From JADJOY01 sp046331705 [NCBI: bacterium] (GTDB lineage: Bacteria; JADJOY01): 64,000 nt of DNA. The DNA is taken from NCBI GenBank assembly GCA_046331705.1, contig JAXLQJ010000001.1, positions 310,001 to 374,000 on the forward strand, read 5' to 3'. Below are positions 48,322 through 57,182 of this stretch, piece after piece. Numbering within the stretch: position 1 is the first letter of the stretch; the number at the start of each line of letters is the position of its first letter. Under the pieces are notes generated by a model. The model had not been told where the DNA came from and ran no database searches. It was given only the letters and a program-made list of their open reading frames with translations. The position numbers were made by a program, and so were the translations under genes.

Positions 48322-49911
48322 ATGGCGAGATCGAGATCGTGGCTCGCGGTGCTCGGCTGGATTCTCGCTCTCGCGTGGCTGGGGTCGTCGCCCAGCGCGC
48401 ACGCCGACGATGCCGAGCCCGCGGCGCCGCCGAGCCTCGACGTTTCGCTCGATCGCGAGGGCGACGTGCTCACGCCCGCGAGCTTCGACGTCGATCCCGA
48501 AGGATCGCAGCCGTCTCCGCTCGTGCCGCCCGCGGGAAAGCCGCTCGACGGCTCGCTCTGGGACGATTGGAACGAGCTGCTCGAGCGCCGCACCCAGCAG
48601 GTGCTGCAGCGCGAAGGCCTGTGGCGGAACACCGCCGTCCCGCTCAAAGGCATGCTGCTCGTGCAGTACAAGTACAAGACCATCCAGGTGAAGGAGCGCT
48701 TCAACGGGGACGGCGTGGCCGGCCCCACGCTCGCACCGGTGGACGTGTTCGGCGGCAAGCTCGATTTCGGGCTCACCGGCACCGGCGAGGGGCACACCTT
48801 CCAGTTCTTCTACGGCCTCACCGATCGCATCACGCTCTTCGCCGAGCAACCGTTCGGCCGCCTCACGCCCGCGTTCCACGTGCGCTACACGCCGCCCGAC
48901 GCGAGCTCCCCCACCAGCACCGCTTCGCTCCTCGACGCGATCCTGCCGCAGCTCTTCCCCGAGGACTTCACCGACTCGCTGCAGAATCTCGAGGGGCTCT
49001 GGCAGGCGATCGAGCTCTTCGGGCGTCCGCGCCCCAACACCGAGGAAGTCCTGGACGACATCCAGGTCGGTGACTTCACGTTCGGCATCGGCGCCGACTA
49101 CCTGCGCACGGACCATCTCGGCCTCGCCGCGGCGGTGAAGGTGGTGGCGCCCACCGGCCACCTGGCGAGCCCCAACGACTCGCTGATCTTCGCCCTCGGT
49201 CCCGAGCTCGACATCGGTGTCGGCTCGTGGGGGTTCCAGGGGCAGCAATGGATCGATTGGCGCTTCCCGGAGCCGCTCGGCTTCCTGTCGTGGACGCTCG
49301 AGCTCGGCTACCAGTACTACCTGCCGACCGACCGGAAATCGCCGACCAACTTCACCGAGCCGGTGGCGTTCCGGATCACGTCGCAGGAGAAGCCGGTGCT
49401 CGCGGCACTCTTCCGCTCGGTGCTGCCGCCCAGCCAGACCGAGCCGCTCGCCGGCGGCGGCTACGCCGTTCACGGGACGCTCATCGACGTGTTGCAGGCC
49501 GTCGATCCCTCGATCGCCAAGGAGCTGGCGCCGGTGTTTCCGGACCTCTCGGGCCTCGGGAAGACCTACCGCTACACGCCCGGCTCGCAGTTCGCCGCCC
49601 AGCTCCAGGCGTCGTACTCGCTCTTCGGCGTCGGGCTCGCCGGGGGCTCGGTCTTCAACTGGACCGAGTCGGCCAGCATCGAGGGCAACGTCCCGGAGTT
49701 CGCCGAGTTCGTGGACGCGGTGCAGCTCGTCGCCGAGTCGTGGCGGTGGGCGGCGTGGGGCAAGGTCTCGGTGCCGCTCTTGCCGCTCAAGATCCCCGCG
49801 ATCGTGGCCAGCGGCATCGAGTTCCAGCTCAAGGGCAAGAACGCCTTCGTCTACGAGGACAACATCGAGGTGACCTGCGGCATCATCCTGCCGTGGTTCT
49901 TCCCCGAGTGA
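48322..49911 (+). CDS. Predicted outer-membrane beta-barrel protein, unknown
   Basis: A 529-residue exported protein, signal peptide about residues 1-28 (ending AHA-DDAEP). After an acidic Pro-rich stretch come many amphipathic strands (LLVQYKYKTIQVKERF, TFQFFYGLTDRITLFAEQPFG, SWTLELGYQYYLPTD, QFAAQLQASYSLFG), and the last residues, NIEVTCGIILPWFFPE, end in an aromatic-rich strand as in barrels. I do not recognise the family. It starts four bases after the ceramidase-like gene and has a GAGG site, so the two are probably co-expressed; a role in lipid or hydrophobic substrate uptake is inference. Confidence 0.68.
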   Translation: MARSRSWLAVLGWILALAWLGSSPSAHADDAEPAAPPSLDVSLDREGDVLTPASFDVDPEGSQPSPLVPPAGKPLDGSLWDDWNELLERRTQQVLQREGLWRNTAVPLKGMLLVQYKYKTIQVKERFNGDGVAGPTLAPVDVFGGKLDFGLTGTGEGHTFQFFYGLTDRITLFAEQPFGRLTPAFHVRYTPPDASSPTSTASLLDAILPQLFPEDFTDSLQNLEGLWQAIELFGRPRPNTEEVLDDIQVGDFTFGIGADYLRTDHLGLAAAVKVVAPTGHLASPNDSLIFALGPELDIGVGSWGFQGQQWIDWRFPEPLGFLSWTLELGYQYYLPTDRKSPTNFTEPVAFRITSQEKPVLAALFRSVLPPSQTEPLAGGGYAVHGTLIDVLQAVDPSIAKELAPVFPDLSGLGKTYRYTPGSQFAAQLQASYSLFGVGLAGGSVFNWTESASIEGNVPEFAEFVDAVQLVAESWRWAAWGKVSVPLLPLKIPAIVASGIEFQLKGKNAFVYEDNIEVTCGIILPWFFPE

Positions 49912-49971
49912 CCGGTCCTGTCGTGTTGCGTTGCCCGGGGCCGTCGACGCCCCGATGGCCACGCTCGGCTT

Positions 49972-52092
49972 TCAGGACAAGTAGCGCTTGTGGTTCTCGA
50001 GCAGGTGCGCGGCGTTTCGCACCGCGAGCGCCTGGATCGTCTCGGCGGGATTCACGCCGATGGGCGACGGGAAGAGGCTCGCGTCGCTGACCACCAAGCG
50101 CTCGAAGCCGTAGACGTGGCCGTAGCTGTTGCACACGGCACGCGCGGGATCGGCGCCCATGCGCGCGGTGCCCATCAGGTGCACCGTCACGATCTCCATG
50201 TGGCTCTTGGGCACGTGCGTCGAGAGCAACTTCTTGGCGTCGTCCGCCGTGAGCAGGTCCGTGGCGCCGGCGAACGGCAGGATCACGCGCTTCGCCCCCG
50301 CCGCGAACAAGAGCTCGGAAAGCAGCGCGACCCCGCGCTTCACCTGCGCCGCGTCGGCGTCGTTCAGCTGGTAGAACGCGTACGGCTGCCCGCCCGGACC
50401 GAGCCGCACCCGTCCCACGGTGGTGTCCTCGACGAGGATCCCGGCCGTGACGATCTTGGCGTAGTCCTTCATCGCCTCGCCGAGCTCGCGCCCGAAGCTC
50501 GGCATGGTCATCGCCACCACGTTGGGCGGCACGTTCACGGCCGCCATCAGGAATCCCTGCTCCTGGAACTCGCGCACCTGGTACGCCTGGTGGACGCCTT
50601 CCCAGCCCCGCACGTCCTCGTCGAAGACCGCGAAGACCTTGCCGTTGGGATGCAGGCTCAGGTTCCCGCCGAGCAGGCCGGAAGCCGACTTGAAGCCCGA
50701 GCGCATGAGCAACGCCGGTGTTTGCATCGCGCCCGCGGACGAGACCACCAGTCGCGCGTGAACGCGGAACGTGCGGCCGAGTGAGCCGTTGGAGCTCACC
50801 ACGCGCGCCTCGACGCCCATCGCCGTCTGGCCGCGGTGCAGGATCTTGGTGACGCGGACGTTGGCGTAGACGCGCGCGCCGAAGTGGAGCGCGCGCGGGA
50901 TCCAGCTCACCAGCGCGGATTGCTTGGCGCCGGTCGGGCAGCCGAACGCGCAGTTGTTCGAGCCCGCGCAGTGGTTCTGATTGCGGGTGTTGTGGATCCA
51001 CTTCCATCCCTGGCGCTCGGCGCCCAGCCGCAGGAGCTGGTTGTCGCGGCCGACGGTCTCCGGGTCCTGGGTCGCGACGTGGATGCGCTTCTCCACGCGC
51101 TCGTAGAAGTACGACATCTCGATGGGGCCGATCTGATCGAGGCGGTCCTCGTTCTGCCATTTGGCGAGGATCGGCTCGGGCGTGCGCCACGCCATGCCGC
51201 CGTTCACCACCGTCGACCCACCCACGGTGCGGCCTTCCTGGAAGAAGACCGGCGGCGTGCCGAGCGCCGCCGAGGCGCCGCCATCGCGATACATCATGCG
51301 GATCATGGCGGTGGCGTTGGAGGTGAAATCCTCGGTGCGATGGTAGCCGCCCTCCTCGAGGACGATGACGTCGAGGCCGGCTTCGGCGAGCTCGGCGGCC
51401 ATGGGCGCTCCGCCCGCGCCCGAGCCCACGATCACCACGTCGCACGCGAGATCCCCGTCGCCGACCAGATCGTCGCGGGTAAAGACCCCTTCCGGCCGCG
51501 AGCCGCGCGCGGCGCTGGCCTGCGAGCGCGCACCCCCCTCGATCGGGCGGGAGGCGCGACGACCCGGGCTCGCCCACGGCGGCGGCGTGATCCCCGCCAG
51601 CGGCTCGGGCTGGGTGTGGGTCGCGTCGTGGCGGCGCACGTCGTCGCCGTGCAGCTCCATGCGACGCTTCGTGACCAGCTCGATCCACGGATCGGGCGTG
51701 TAGCCGAGCTCGGCCTTCACGTCGTCGAGCTCGTAGTAGCTCAGCGCCGCGAGCTGCCGGATGCCCTTGGCGAACTCGCGAAAGAGCGCGAAGTGGCTGT
51801 TCCACCAGCTGCGGTAGTAGCGCTCGGCGCGAATCGGATCGAGCTGGGTGGCGTTCCAGCCGCCGTTGCCGGGCCACACCACCGAGGTCCACTCGAACGC
51901 CAGCAATCCGGCGCGAAGCCCCAGCCGCACCGGCACCGGCAGCGCGCGCATCGAGATCTCCATGTGATCGATGGTCGCCTGCATGCGATGACGAGTCACG
52001 ATCTCGGGCGGAAGGACGATCGGCAGGATGCGCTCGAGGAGCGCGCGGGTGGAGGGCGAGAGGCGAAAGTCGGCGAGCGTGGCGTCGGTCAT
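49972..52092 (-). CDS. GMC-family FAD-dependent oxidoreductase with long N-terminal extension
   Basis: Flavoenzyme for alcohol or sterol oxidation. The 706-residue protein from the ATG at 52092 has about 215 residues before the FAD motif VVIVGSGAGGAPMAAELAEAG (GSGAGG at 223-228) and EEGGYHRTEDF, then GGSTVVNGGMAWRTP, and the C-terminal GMC signature HLMGTARMGADPARAV and NPAETIQALAVRNAAH with the active-site His/Asn region. The N-terminal extension contains YYRSWWNSHFALFREF and resembles that of long-chain alcohol oxidases. It lies just downstream of the FadR-type regulator and is likely its target. Confidence 0.9.
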   Translation of the reverse strand: MTDATLADFRLSPSTRALLERILPIVLPPEIVTRHRMQATIDHMEISMRALPVPVRLGLRAGLLAFEWTSVVWPGNGGWNATQLDPIRAERYYRSWWNSHFALFREFAKGIRQLAALSYYELDDVKAELGYTPDPWIELVTKRRMELHGDDVRRHDATHTQPEPLAGITPPPWASPGRRASRPIEGGARSQASAARGSRPEGVFTRDDLVGDGDLACDVVIVGSGAGGAPMAAELAEAGLDVIVLEEGGYHRTEDFTSNATAMIRMMYRDGGASAALGTPPVFFQEGRTVGGSTVVNGGMAWRTPEPILAKWQNEDRLDQIGPIEMSYFYERVEKRIHVATQDPETVGRDNQLLRLGAERQGWKWIHNTRNQNHCAGSNNCAFGCPTGAKQSALVSWIPRALHFGARVYANVRVTKILHRGQTAMGVEARVVSSNGSLGRTFRVHARLVVSSAGAMQTPALLMRSGFKSASGLLGGNLSLHPNGKVFAVFDEDVRGWEGVHQAYQVREFQEQGFLMAAVNVPPNVVAMTMPSFGRELGEAMKDYAKIVTAGILVEDTTVGRVRLGPGGQPYAFYQLNDADAAQVKRGVALLSELLFAAGAKRVILPFAGATDLLTADDAKKLLSTHVPKSHMEIVTVHLMGTARMGADPARAVCNSYGHVYGFERLVVSDASLFPSPIGVNPAETIQALAVRNAAHLLENHKRYLS

Positions 52093-52159
52093 CGGAAAAC
52101 CCCGTGAGTTGGCGTGGTCGGTCGGCACTCCACGTGCGGGCGGCGCGCCGGCTCGGCGA

Positions 52160-52984
52160 TCAGCCCGGCCGCAGCTTCGTCATCAGTCGTTGGTCGTGTC
52201 GCTCCAGGTATCGGCGCAGGACTCGCGTCGCGTTGCGCGGCTGCCGCCGCTCCAGCGCCACGAGCATGGCCTCGTGCGATTCGAGATAGTCCGCGGGCGG
52301 CGCGGCGTCGCCGGTGAAGACCCGCGCCAGGTCGATGTAGACGCTCGCCAGCCGATTGAGCAGCCACACCGCCGGCAGAAAGCCCGCGGCTTCCACCAGC
52401 GCGCGCATGATGCCGAGGTCCGCCTCCACGAACGCGAGCGGATCGTCCTTGAGCCGCCAGGCGCGCGCGAGCTGGTCGCGGGCAGCGGCGGTGCCGCCCT
52501 GGGGCAGCCGCTTCGCGACCAGGCCCACGCTCTCGAGCAACAGGCTGCGGCGCAACGAGAGCAGGTCCTCGACCAAGTGCTCGAGCGAGGTGTCCGTGCC
52601 CGCCATCCATCCGCCGTGGCGCAGGTAGGCGGGCAACACCTCGATCGACCAGTCGCGCCGATCGCACACCACGACCCCCGAGCCGCGGCGCGCGTCCACC
52701 AGGTTCCAGGCCGCGAGCCGCCGCAGCGCCTCGCGCAGCGTGGGGCGGCTGGTGCCGAGCCGCTTCGCCAGGTCGCGCTCGGCGGGCAGGCGAGCGCCCG
52801 CGACGAAGGTGCCGCGGACGATGTCGGCGAGCAGCGTCTCGAACACGGACTCGCTGGAGGAGGCCGCCTTGGCGCTGGCGCGCGGGCGGGTGGATCGCCC
52901 GCGACCCGTCCGCGCCGTGGCCGAGGAACGCCGCGCGACGGCGGACGGCGCGGCGGCGGCGCGGCTCAGGGCAACGGTCGACAT
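52160..52984 (-). CDS. GntR/FadR-family transcriptional regulator
   Basis: A 274-residue regulator: winged helix-turn-helix with GTFVAGARLPAERDLAKRLGTSRPTLREALRRLAAWNLVDARRGSGVVV, followed by an all-helical FCD-type ligand domain. Such regulators respond to acyl-CoA, pyruvate, lactate or other small acids. The N-terminal 40 residues are basic and probably disordered. The ATG at 52984 lies seven bases from two adjacent palindromes (52991-53014) that match the FadR-type consensus, so autoregulation is likely. No ribosome-binding site is visible before the ATG. The GMC oxidoreductase gene starts 67 bases downstream. Confidence 0.9.
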   Translation of the reverse strand: MSTVALSRAAAAPSAVARRSSATARTGRGRSTRPRASAKAASSSESVFETLLADIVRGTFVAGARLPAERDLAKRLGTSRPTLREALRRLAAWNLVDARRGSGVVVCDRRDWSIEVLPAYLRHGGWMAGTDTSLEHLVEDLLSLRRSLLLESVGLVAKRLPQGGTAAARDQLARAWRLKDDPLAFVEADLGIMRALVEAAGFLPAVWLLNRLASVYIDLARVFTGDAAPPADYLESHEAMLVALERRQPRNATRVLRRYLERHDQRLMTKLRPG

Positions 52985-52990
52985 GAAAAG

Positions 52991-53014
52991 TGGCCTGACC
53001 AATTGGTCAGACCA
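52991..53014. promoter_or_regulatory. Double FadR-type operator
   Basis: Two sites separated by two bases: TGGTCAGACCA (53004-53014), a perfect TGGTC-A-GACCA palindrome matching TNGTNNNACNA, and TGGCCTGACCA (52991-53001), which differs from that by one base in the left arm. Together they also form a larger symmetric element around AATT, with the inner 16 bases CTGACCAATTGGTCAG perfect. Confidence 0.8.
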
Positions 53015-53085
53015 CTATGCCGTGGCGGCGCGCGCTCGGCAACCCCCGCGCTCGGGTGCGGCCGAGGCGCGTCCGGGCGCGTCGC

Positions 53086-54693
53086 TCAGCCGCCGGCCCA
53101 GCGCGCGCGGGCGAAGGAGTCGAAGCTGCCGCGGGGATCCAGCTCGAAGCCCTCGAGTCGCTTCGACATCACCGCGATGTGCTCCTCGTGCCACAGGAAG
53201 ACGTAGGGAAGCTCGTCGGCGACCAGCCGCTGGATCTCGGCGTAGAGCGGCTTGCGCGCCGCGGGATCCAGCAGCGTGTGCGCGCGCTCGCTCAGCTCGT
53301 CGACGCGCGCGTCGTGGAAGCGGCCGCGATTCGCGCCCGCGGGCGGCACGTTCGCCGAGTGGAAGACGGTCCAGAACATGTCGGGCTCGGTCACGCCCAC
53401 CCATTGCAGGGTGAACGTCTGGAAGTTCCCGCGCTTGATGTCGTCGAAGAACGTCCCCCACTCGCTCGACTGGATCGTCAGGCCGACGCCCACGGCGGCG
53501 AGCTGGCTCTGCAGCACCTCGGCGATCCGCCGGCGGAGCTTGTCCTCGCTGGTCTTGTGCACGAGCGTGAAACGCAGCGCCGGCCCGTCGCCGTCGGCGT
53601 CCGGCTTGCCGGCCTCGTCGAGCAGCCGCTTCGCCGCGGCGGGATCGTAGGGCTGGCGCGCGACATCGCCGGCGTACGCCCAGCTCGACGGCGGCAGCAG
53701 CCCCGTGGCCGGCAGCGCGTGGCCGCCCAACAAGCTGCGGATGATGCCGTCGCGGTCGATCGCCTGGGCGATGGCGCGACGCACGCGCACGTCGCTCAGC
53801 AGCGGATCCGTGAGGTTGAAGCCCAGATAGGTGGTGTTGGCGCTGGCGGTGCGAACGATCGCGAGCGCGGGATCGCCCTCGAGGTCCGCGATGCGGTCGG
53901 GCGCGACACCGTTGAGCAGGAACTGGACGCTGCCCTTGCGCAGCTCGAGGGCGCGGGTGGCTTCGTCGGTGAGGATCTTGAGCTCGATGCGCTCGATCGC
54001 CGGCGCGGCGCCGCGGAAATGCGGGTTCGCCTCCACCACCACCCGATCGCCAGCGGCGAACGACCTCACCTGATACGGCCCCGTGCAGGTGGCGCCACGA
54101 GCGTACTTCTGCGTGTGATCGGCGACCTTCGCGGCGGGAAGGATGCCCACCGAGAGCGCGGTCAGGAGCGGCGCGTACGGCTCGTCGAGACGGATGGCGA
54201 CGGTCGCCGGATCGGGAGTGTCGATCGAGCGGATGCGCGCCAGCGCGGCGCGATGCGGCGAGGCGAATGCAGGGTCCAGGACCGCCTCGAGCGTCGCCTT
54301 CACGTCGGCGGCGGAAAGCGGCGAGCCATCGGAGAAGGTCACGCCGCTCGCCAGATGGAAGACGTAGTTGCGATCCTCGGTCACGTCCCACGACGCGGCG
54401 AGCGCCGGGCGCGGCGAACCGTCGCCAGCGAGACGCACGAGCCCCTCGCACACCAGGTCCAGAATGCGCGAGCTGGCGGCATCGGTGGCGAGGCGCGGAT
54501 CGAGATTCGTGGGATCGGAGTCGAGGCCGATCACCAGCGTGCTCGGCGCACCCGCGCCCTTCGCGGGAGGACTGCCGCGGTTGCACGCGCTCGCGACGAC
54601 CAGCGACCCGCACGCGAGCGCGATCCCCAGGCGGCGGGATCGCAGGCCTCGCAGCCGTGCGCCGAGAGCCCGCCAAGCGGCCCGCGGGCTCAT
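53086..54693 (-). CDS. ABC-transporter solute-binding lipoprotein, family 5 (peptide/nickel type)
   Basis: A 535-residue exported protein with a lipoprotein signal ending SLVVASACNRG and the family 5 signature STLVIGLDSDPTNLDPRLATDAASSRILDLVCEGLVR, then LAASWDVTEDRNYVFHLASGVTFSDGSPLSAADVKATLEAV and ANPHFRG-APAIERIELKIL. Family 5 proteins bind peptides, nickel or other hydrophobic ligands. Its start overlaps the stop of the enoyl-CoA hydratase gene (ATGA). No permease or ATPase genes of the transporter are nearby, so it must work with components encoded elsewhere or act alone. Confidence 0.92.
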   Translation of the reverse strand: MSPRAAWRALGARLRGLRSRRLGIALACGSLVVASACNRGSPPAKGAGAPSTLVIGLDSDPTNLDPRLATDAASSRILDLVCEGLVRLAGDGSPRPALAASWDVTEDRNYVFHLASGVTFSDGSPLSAADVKATLEAVLDPAFASPHRAALARIRSIDTPDPATVAIRLDEPYAPLLTALSVGILPAAKVADHTQKYARGATCTGPYQVRSFAAGDRVVVEANPHFRGAAPAIERIELKILTDEATRALELRKGSVQFLLNGVAPDRIADLEGDPALAIVRTASANTTYLGFNLTDPLLSDVRVRRAIAQAIDRDGIIRSLLGGHALPATGLLPPSSWAYAGDVARQPYDPAAAKRLLDEAGKPDADGDGPALRFTLVHKTSEDKLRRRIAEVLQSQLAAVGVGLTIQSSEWGTFFDDIKRGNFQTFTLQWVGVTEPDMFWTVFHSANVPPAGANRGRFHDARVDELSERAHTLLDPAARKPLYAEIQRLVADELPYVFLWHEEHIAVMSKRLEGFELDPRGSFDSFARARWAGG

Positions 54694-55457
54694 CTCGCCG
54701 GCTTCTTCGCCTGCAGCTCGGCGACCATCGCGGCGCGCTTGGCGGTGGCGATCGGACCGAACCAATGCCGCACGAACATCGCCCGCGACTCCTGGGCGCG
54801 CTCGCGGATCCGGGCGAGGTGGTCGTCGCGCAGGTCGAGCTTGGTGCGCGCGTAGGCACCCGCGGGCAGCTCGGCCAGCTCGCGCGCCTTGGCTTTCGCC
54901 ACCTTGAGCAGCTCGCCGCCGTCGACCACGCGCTGCACCACTCCCAGCTTGAGCGCCTGGTAGGGCGAGAGCCGCTGGCCTTCGAGGATGCACGTGTTCC
55001 AGTGCTCGCGCGGGATCGCGTGGCGCGCGCACTCCAGGGCGCCCACCGGGAACGCGATGCCGAGCGGCACCTCGGTGAGGCCGATCGCGAACTCGCCCGC
55101 GGCCATCACCCGCCAATCGGCGGCGCAGGCGAGAACGCACCCGCCCGCGATCGCGTGGCCGTTCACCGCGGCGACGACCGGCTTCTCGAAGGCGAAGAGC
55201 CGCGCGAAGAGCCCGTCGAAGGCCTCGACGAACGCCGCGCCGCCCTGCTCGTCGAAGCCGTGCGCCTCCACCAGATCGAGCCCGGCGCCGAACGCGCGCC
55301 CGTGACCGGTCAGCACCAGCGCGCGCACCTCCGGTCCCGCGACCTGATCGAGCGCCTGGTTCATCGCCGTGATGAACGCGTGGTTGATGGCGTTGCCCTT
55401 GGGACACGCCAGCGTCATCACCGCCACCGCCCCGTCCTTCGCGATCTCGATCGGCAT
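54690..55457 (-). CDS. Enoyl-CoA hydratase/isomerase family protein
   Basis: Crotonase-fold enzyme acting on acyl-CoA thioesters. The 255-residue protein shows the oxyanion-hole segments LTGHGRAFGAGLDL and NGHAIAGGCVLACAADWRVMA, and the EVPLGI segment that carries a catalytic-glutamate-type residue. The C-terminus is longer than usual (ARTKLDLRDDHLARIRERAQESRAMFVRHWF). A strong AGGAGGA precedes the ATG at 55457. It is translated together with the solute-binding protein gene. Confidence 0.88.
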   Translation of the reverse strand: MPIEIAKDGAVAVMTLACPKGNAINHAFITAMNQALDQVAGPEVRALVLTGHGRAFGAGLDLVEAHGFDEQGGAAFVEAFDGLFARLFAFEKPVVAAVNGHAIAGGCVLACAADWRVMAAGEFAIGLTEVPLGIAFPVGALECARHAIPREHWNTCILEGQRLSPYQALKLGVVQRVVDGGELLKVAKAKARELAELPAGAYARTKLDLRDDHLARIRERAQESRAMFVRHWFGPIATAKRAAMVAELQAKKPAR

Positions 55458-55496
55458 CCTCGATCCTCCTCTTGCGTGTCGCGCGTCCCGCCGCGG

Positions 55497-55524
55497 TTGA
55501 GCGAGCGGGCAAGCTTGGTATGAT
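55497..55524 (+). promoter_or_regulatory. Promoter for the PilZ-HEAT gene
   Basis: TTGAGC (55497-55502), a 16-base spacer and TATGAT (55519-55524) form a good sigma-70-type promoter. Transcription would start near 55531, and the ATG is at 55533, so the mRNA would be essentially leaderless. No ribosome-binding site exists before this ATG. Confidence 0.5.
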
Positions 55525-55532
55525 GATTCGCG

Positions 55533-57158
55533 ATGGTTCAATTGCAATCCGCCGAGCGGCGCCGCTTCCCGCGCGCGCCCGTGACCACGCCGGTCGAGTT
55601 CCAGAGCGAGCTCGGGCTCGAGACGGCGGTGGCGAGCGACCTGGGAGCCGGCGGGATGCGCGTGTCCACGCGCACCGCGCTCACGCTCGGCAGCGACGTG
55701 TGGATCAAGTTCAAGCCGCCCGCGACGCTGCGGCCCATGTTCTTCCAAGCGCGCGTGGTGCGGCTCGGCCCGGACACCCAGAACCCGGGCGAGCACGAGG
55801 GATTCGCGGTCGGTTTCGTCGACCCGACCGGCTCGGCCACGGACGAGCTCGACCGGCTGGTGCGGCGCTACCTGACCGCGAACGGCCTCGACGCGACGGT
55901 CCCGCCAGCGGCGCCGACGCCGAGCGCCGAGGCCGAAACGGACGGCCCCAAGTCCGTGGCGATCCGCTATCGCACCGAGCGTGAGTTCATCGACGCGTAC
56001 GTGCAGCAGCTCTGCGACGCACGGATCGAGCTTCGCGCCAGCCAGGCCTGGCCGGTCGGCACCCGCGTCGAGGTGGAGATCGAGCTTCCGAACTACTACG
56101 AGATCCTGCGCCTCGACACCGTGATCGAGAGCTCGTTGGGAGCCGTGACGGCGGGGCCGCGCAGCGGTGCCCCGAGCGATTTCCTGCACCGCGCGCGCGT
56201 TCTCGAGCCGACCTCCGAGGCCATGCGCTTCGTGCACGGCTTCGCGAGCGTCTTTCTGAGCGCCCGCCCCGGACCGCGCACGCAGGCGGAGCCCGAAGCC
56301 CACGCGGACGCGGCGTCCCTCGCGATGCCCGAGCCTGCGCGTGCCGCCGAGCCTGCGACACCCGCCCCGGAGCCGCTGAACGCCGCGCTGGCCGCGGCCG
56401 TTGCCGAGCCTCGGCCGACCGAGGGCGAGGGCACCGCCGATCTCACCGCGCTCATCGCCGAGGCGCTCTCGGCGCTCGACGCGCACGCGGTGGACGAATG
56501 GAAGGCGCCGCCGCGCGAGCCCGCGGTCGCCGCCGCGCCTGCCGCGGAGTCCCCCGCGAACCGCGAGACCAAGCGCATCGAGAACATCGCGGACCTGGTC
56601 GCACGGAGCCTTCACGGTGCTTCCGCGGAACGGCCGCGGCCCTCGCCGCAAACCGAGCGCGAGCTCGGGGCGCGTTCCCCTGCTTCGCCGAGCGCCGTGC
56701 GCGCCGCCGAGGCGCGGCTGCGCGTGAGCGGCAAGAGCGCCTCCGAATGGGCCGGGCTGCTCGGCGACGACGATCCCGATCAGCGCGCCGCGGCCGCCTC
56801 GGCACTCGGCAAGCTGGGCTCCACGGCGGCGTTCGCCGTGAACGCGCTCGCCGCTGCCCTGAACGACGTGGACCCGCGCGTGCGTCGCGCCGCGGCTTGG
56901 GCGCTCGGCGACATCGGTCACGGCGCGAGCGAGGCCGTGCCTGCGCTCACCGATCGCCTCGCCGATGCCGACGCACGCGTCCGCTGGCGCGCGGTGCGTG
57001 CGCTGCGTGCGATCGGCCCCGCCGCGTCGCTCGCGGTGCCGGAGCTCAGTCGCGCGCTCACCGACGAGGACGACCGCGTGCGCCAATGGGCCGAGACCGC
57101 GCTCCACGACCTGGCCAGCATCGGCGCCGACGCTTCGCTTTCGCCCAGCTCGGTGTAG
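55533..57158 (+). CDS. PilZ-domain protein with C-terminal HEAT repeats
   Basis: A 541-residue cytoplasmic protein. The N-terminal PilZ domain has RRFPR (R10-R14, the RxxxR motif) and DLGAGG at 36-41, where the usual [D/N]xSxxG serine is Gly, so c-di-GMP binding is uncertain. A second, diverged PilZ-like region may lie at about 140-230. A Pro/Ala-rich linker (about 240-390) leads to at least three HEAT-type repeats: LLGDDDPDQRAAAASALGKLG, LNDVDPRVRRAAAWALGDIG, LADADARVRWRAVRALRAIG and LTDEDDRVRQWAETALHDLA. This suggests a signal-responsive scaffold. It heads a probable operon with the TPR gene 24 bases downstream. Confidence 0.85.
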   Translation: MVQLQSAERRRFPRAPVTTPVEFQSELGLETAVASDLGAGGMRVSTRTALTLGSDVWIKFKPPATLRPMFFQARVVRLGPDTQNPGEHEGFAVGFVDPTGSATDELDRLVRRYLTANGLDATVPPAAPTPSAEAETDGPKSVAIRYRTEREFIDAYVQQLCDARIELRASQAWPVGTRVEVEIELPNYYEILRLDTVIESSLGAVTAGPRSGAPSDFLHRARVLEPTSEAMRFVHGFASVFLSARPGPRTQAEPEAHADAASLAMPEPARAAEPATPAPEPLNAALAAAVAEPRPTEGEGTADLTALIAEALSALDAHAVDEWKAPPREPAVAAAPAAESPANRETKRIENIADLVARSLHGASAERPRPSPQTERELGARSPASPSAVRAAEARLRVSGKSASEWAGLLGDDDPDQRAAAASALGKLGSTAAFAVNALAAALNDVDPRVRRAAAWALGDIGHGASEAVPALTDRLADADARVRWRAVRALRAIGPAASLAVPELSRALTDEDDRVRQWAETALHDLASIGADASLSPSSV

Positions 57159-57182
57159 GATCGCCGGCAGGCGACCCTTGCG

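Noticed and set aside
53017-54855. Plus-strand open frame opposite the solute-binding protein gene
   Set aside because: Composition and motifs belong to the minus-strand protein. No recognisable product in the plus frame.
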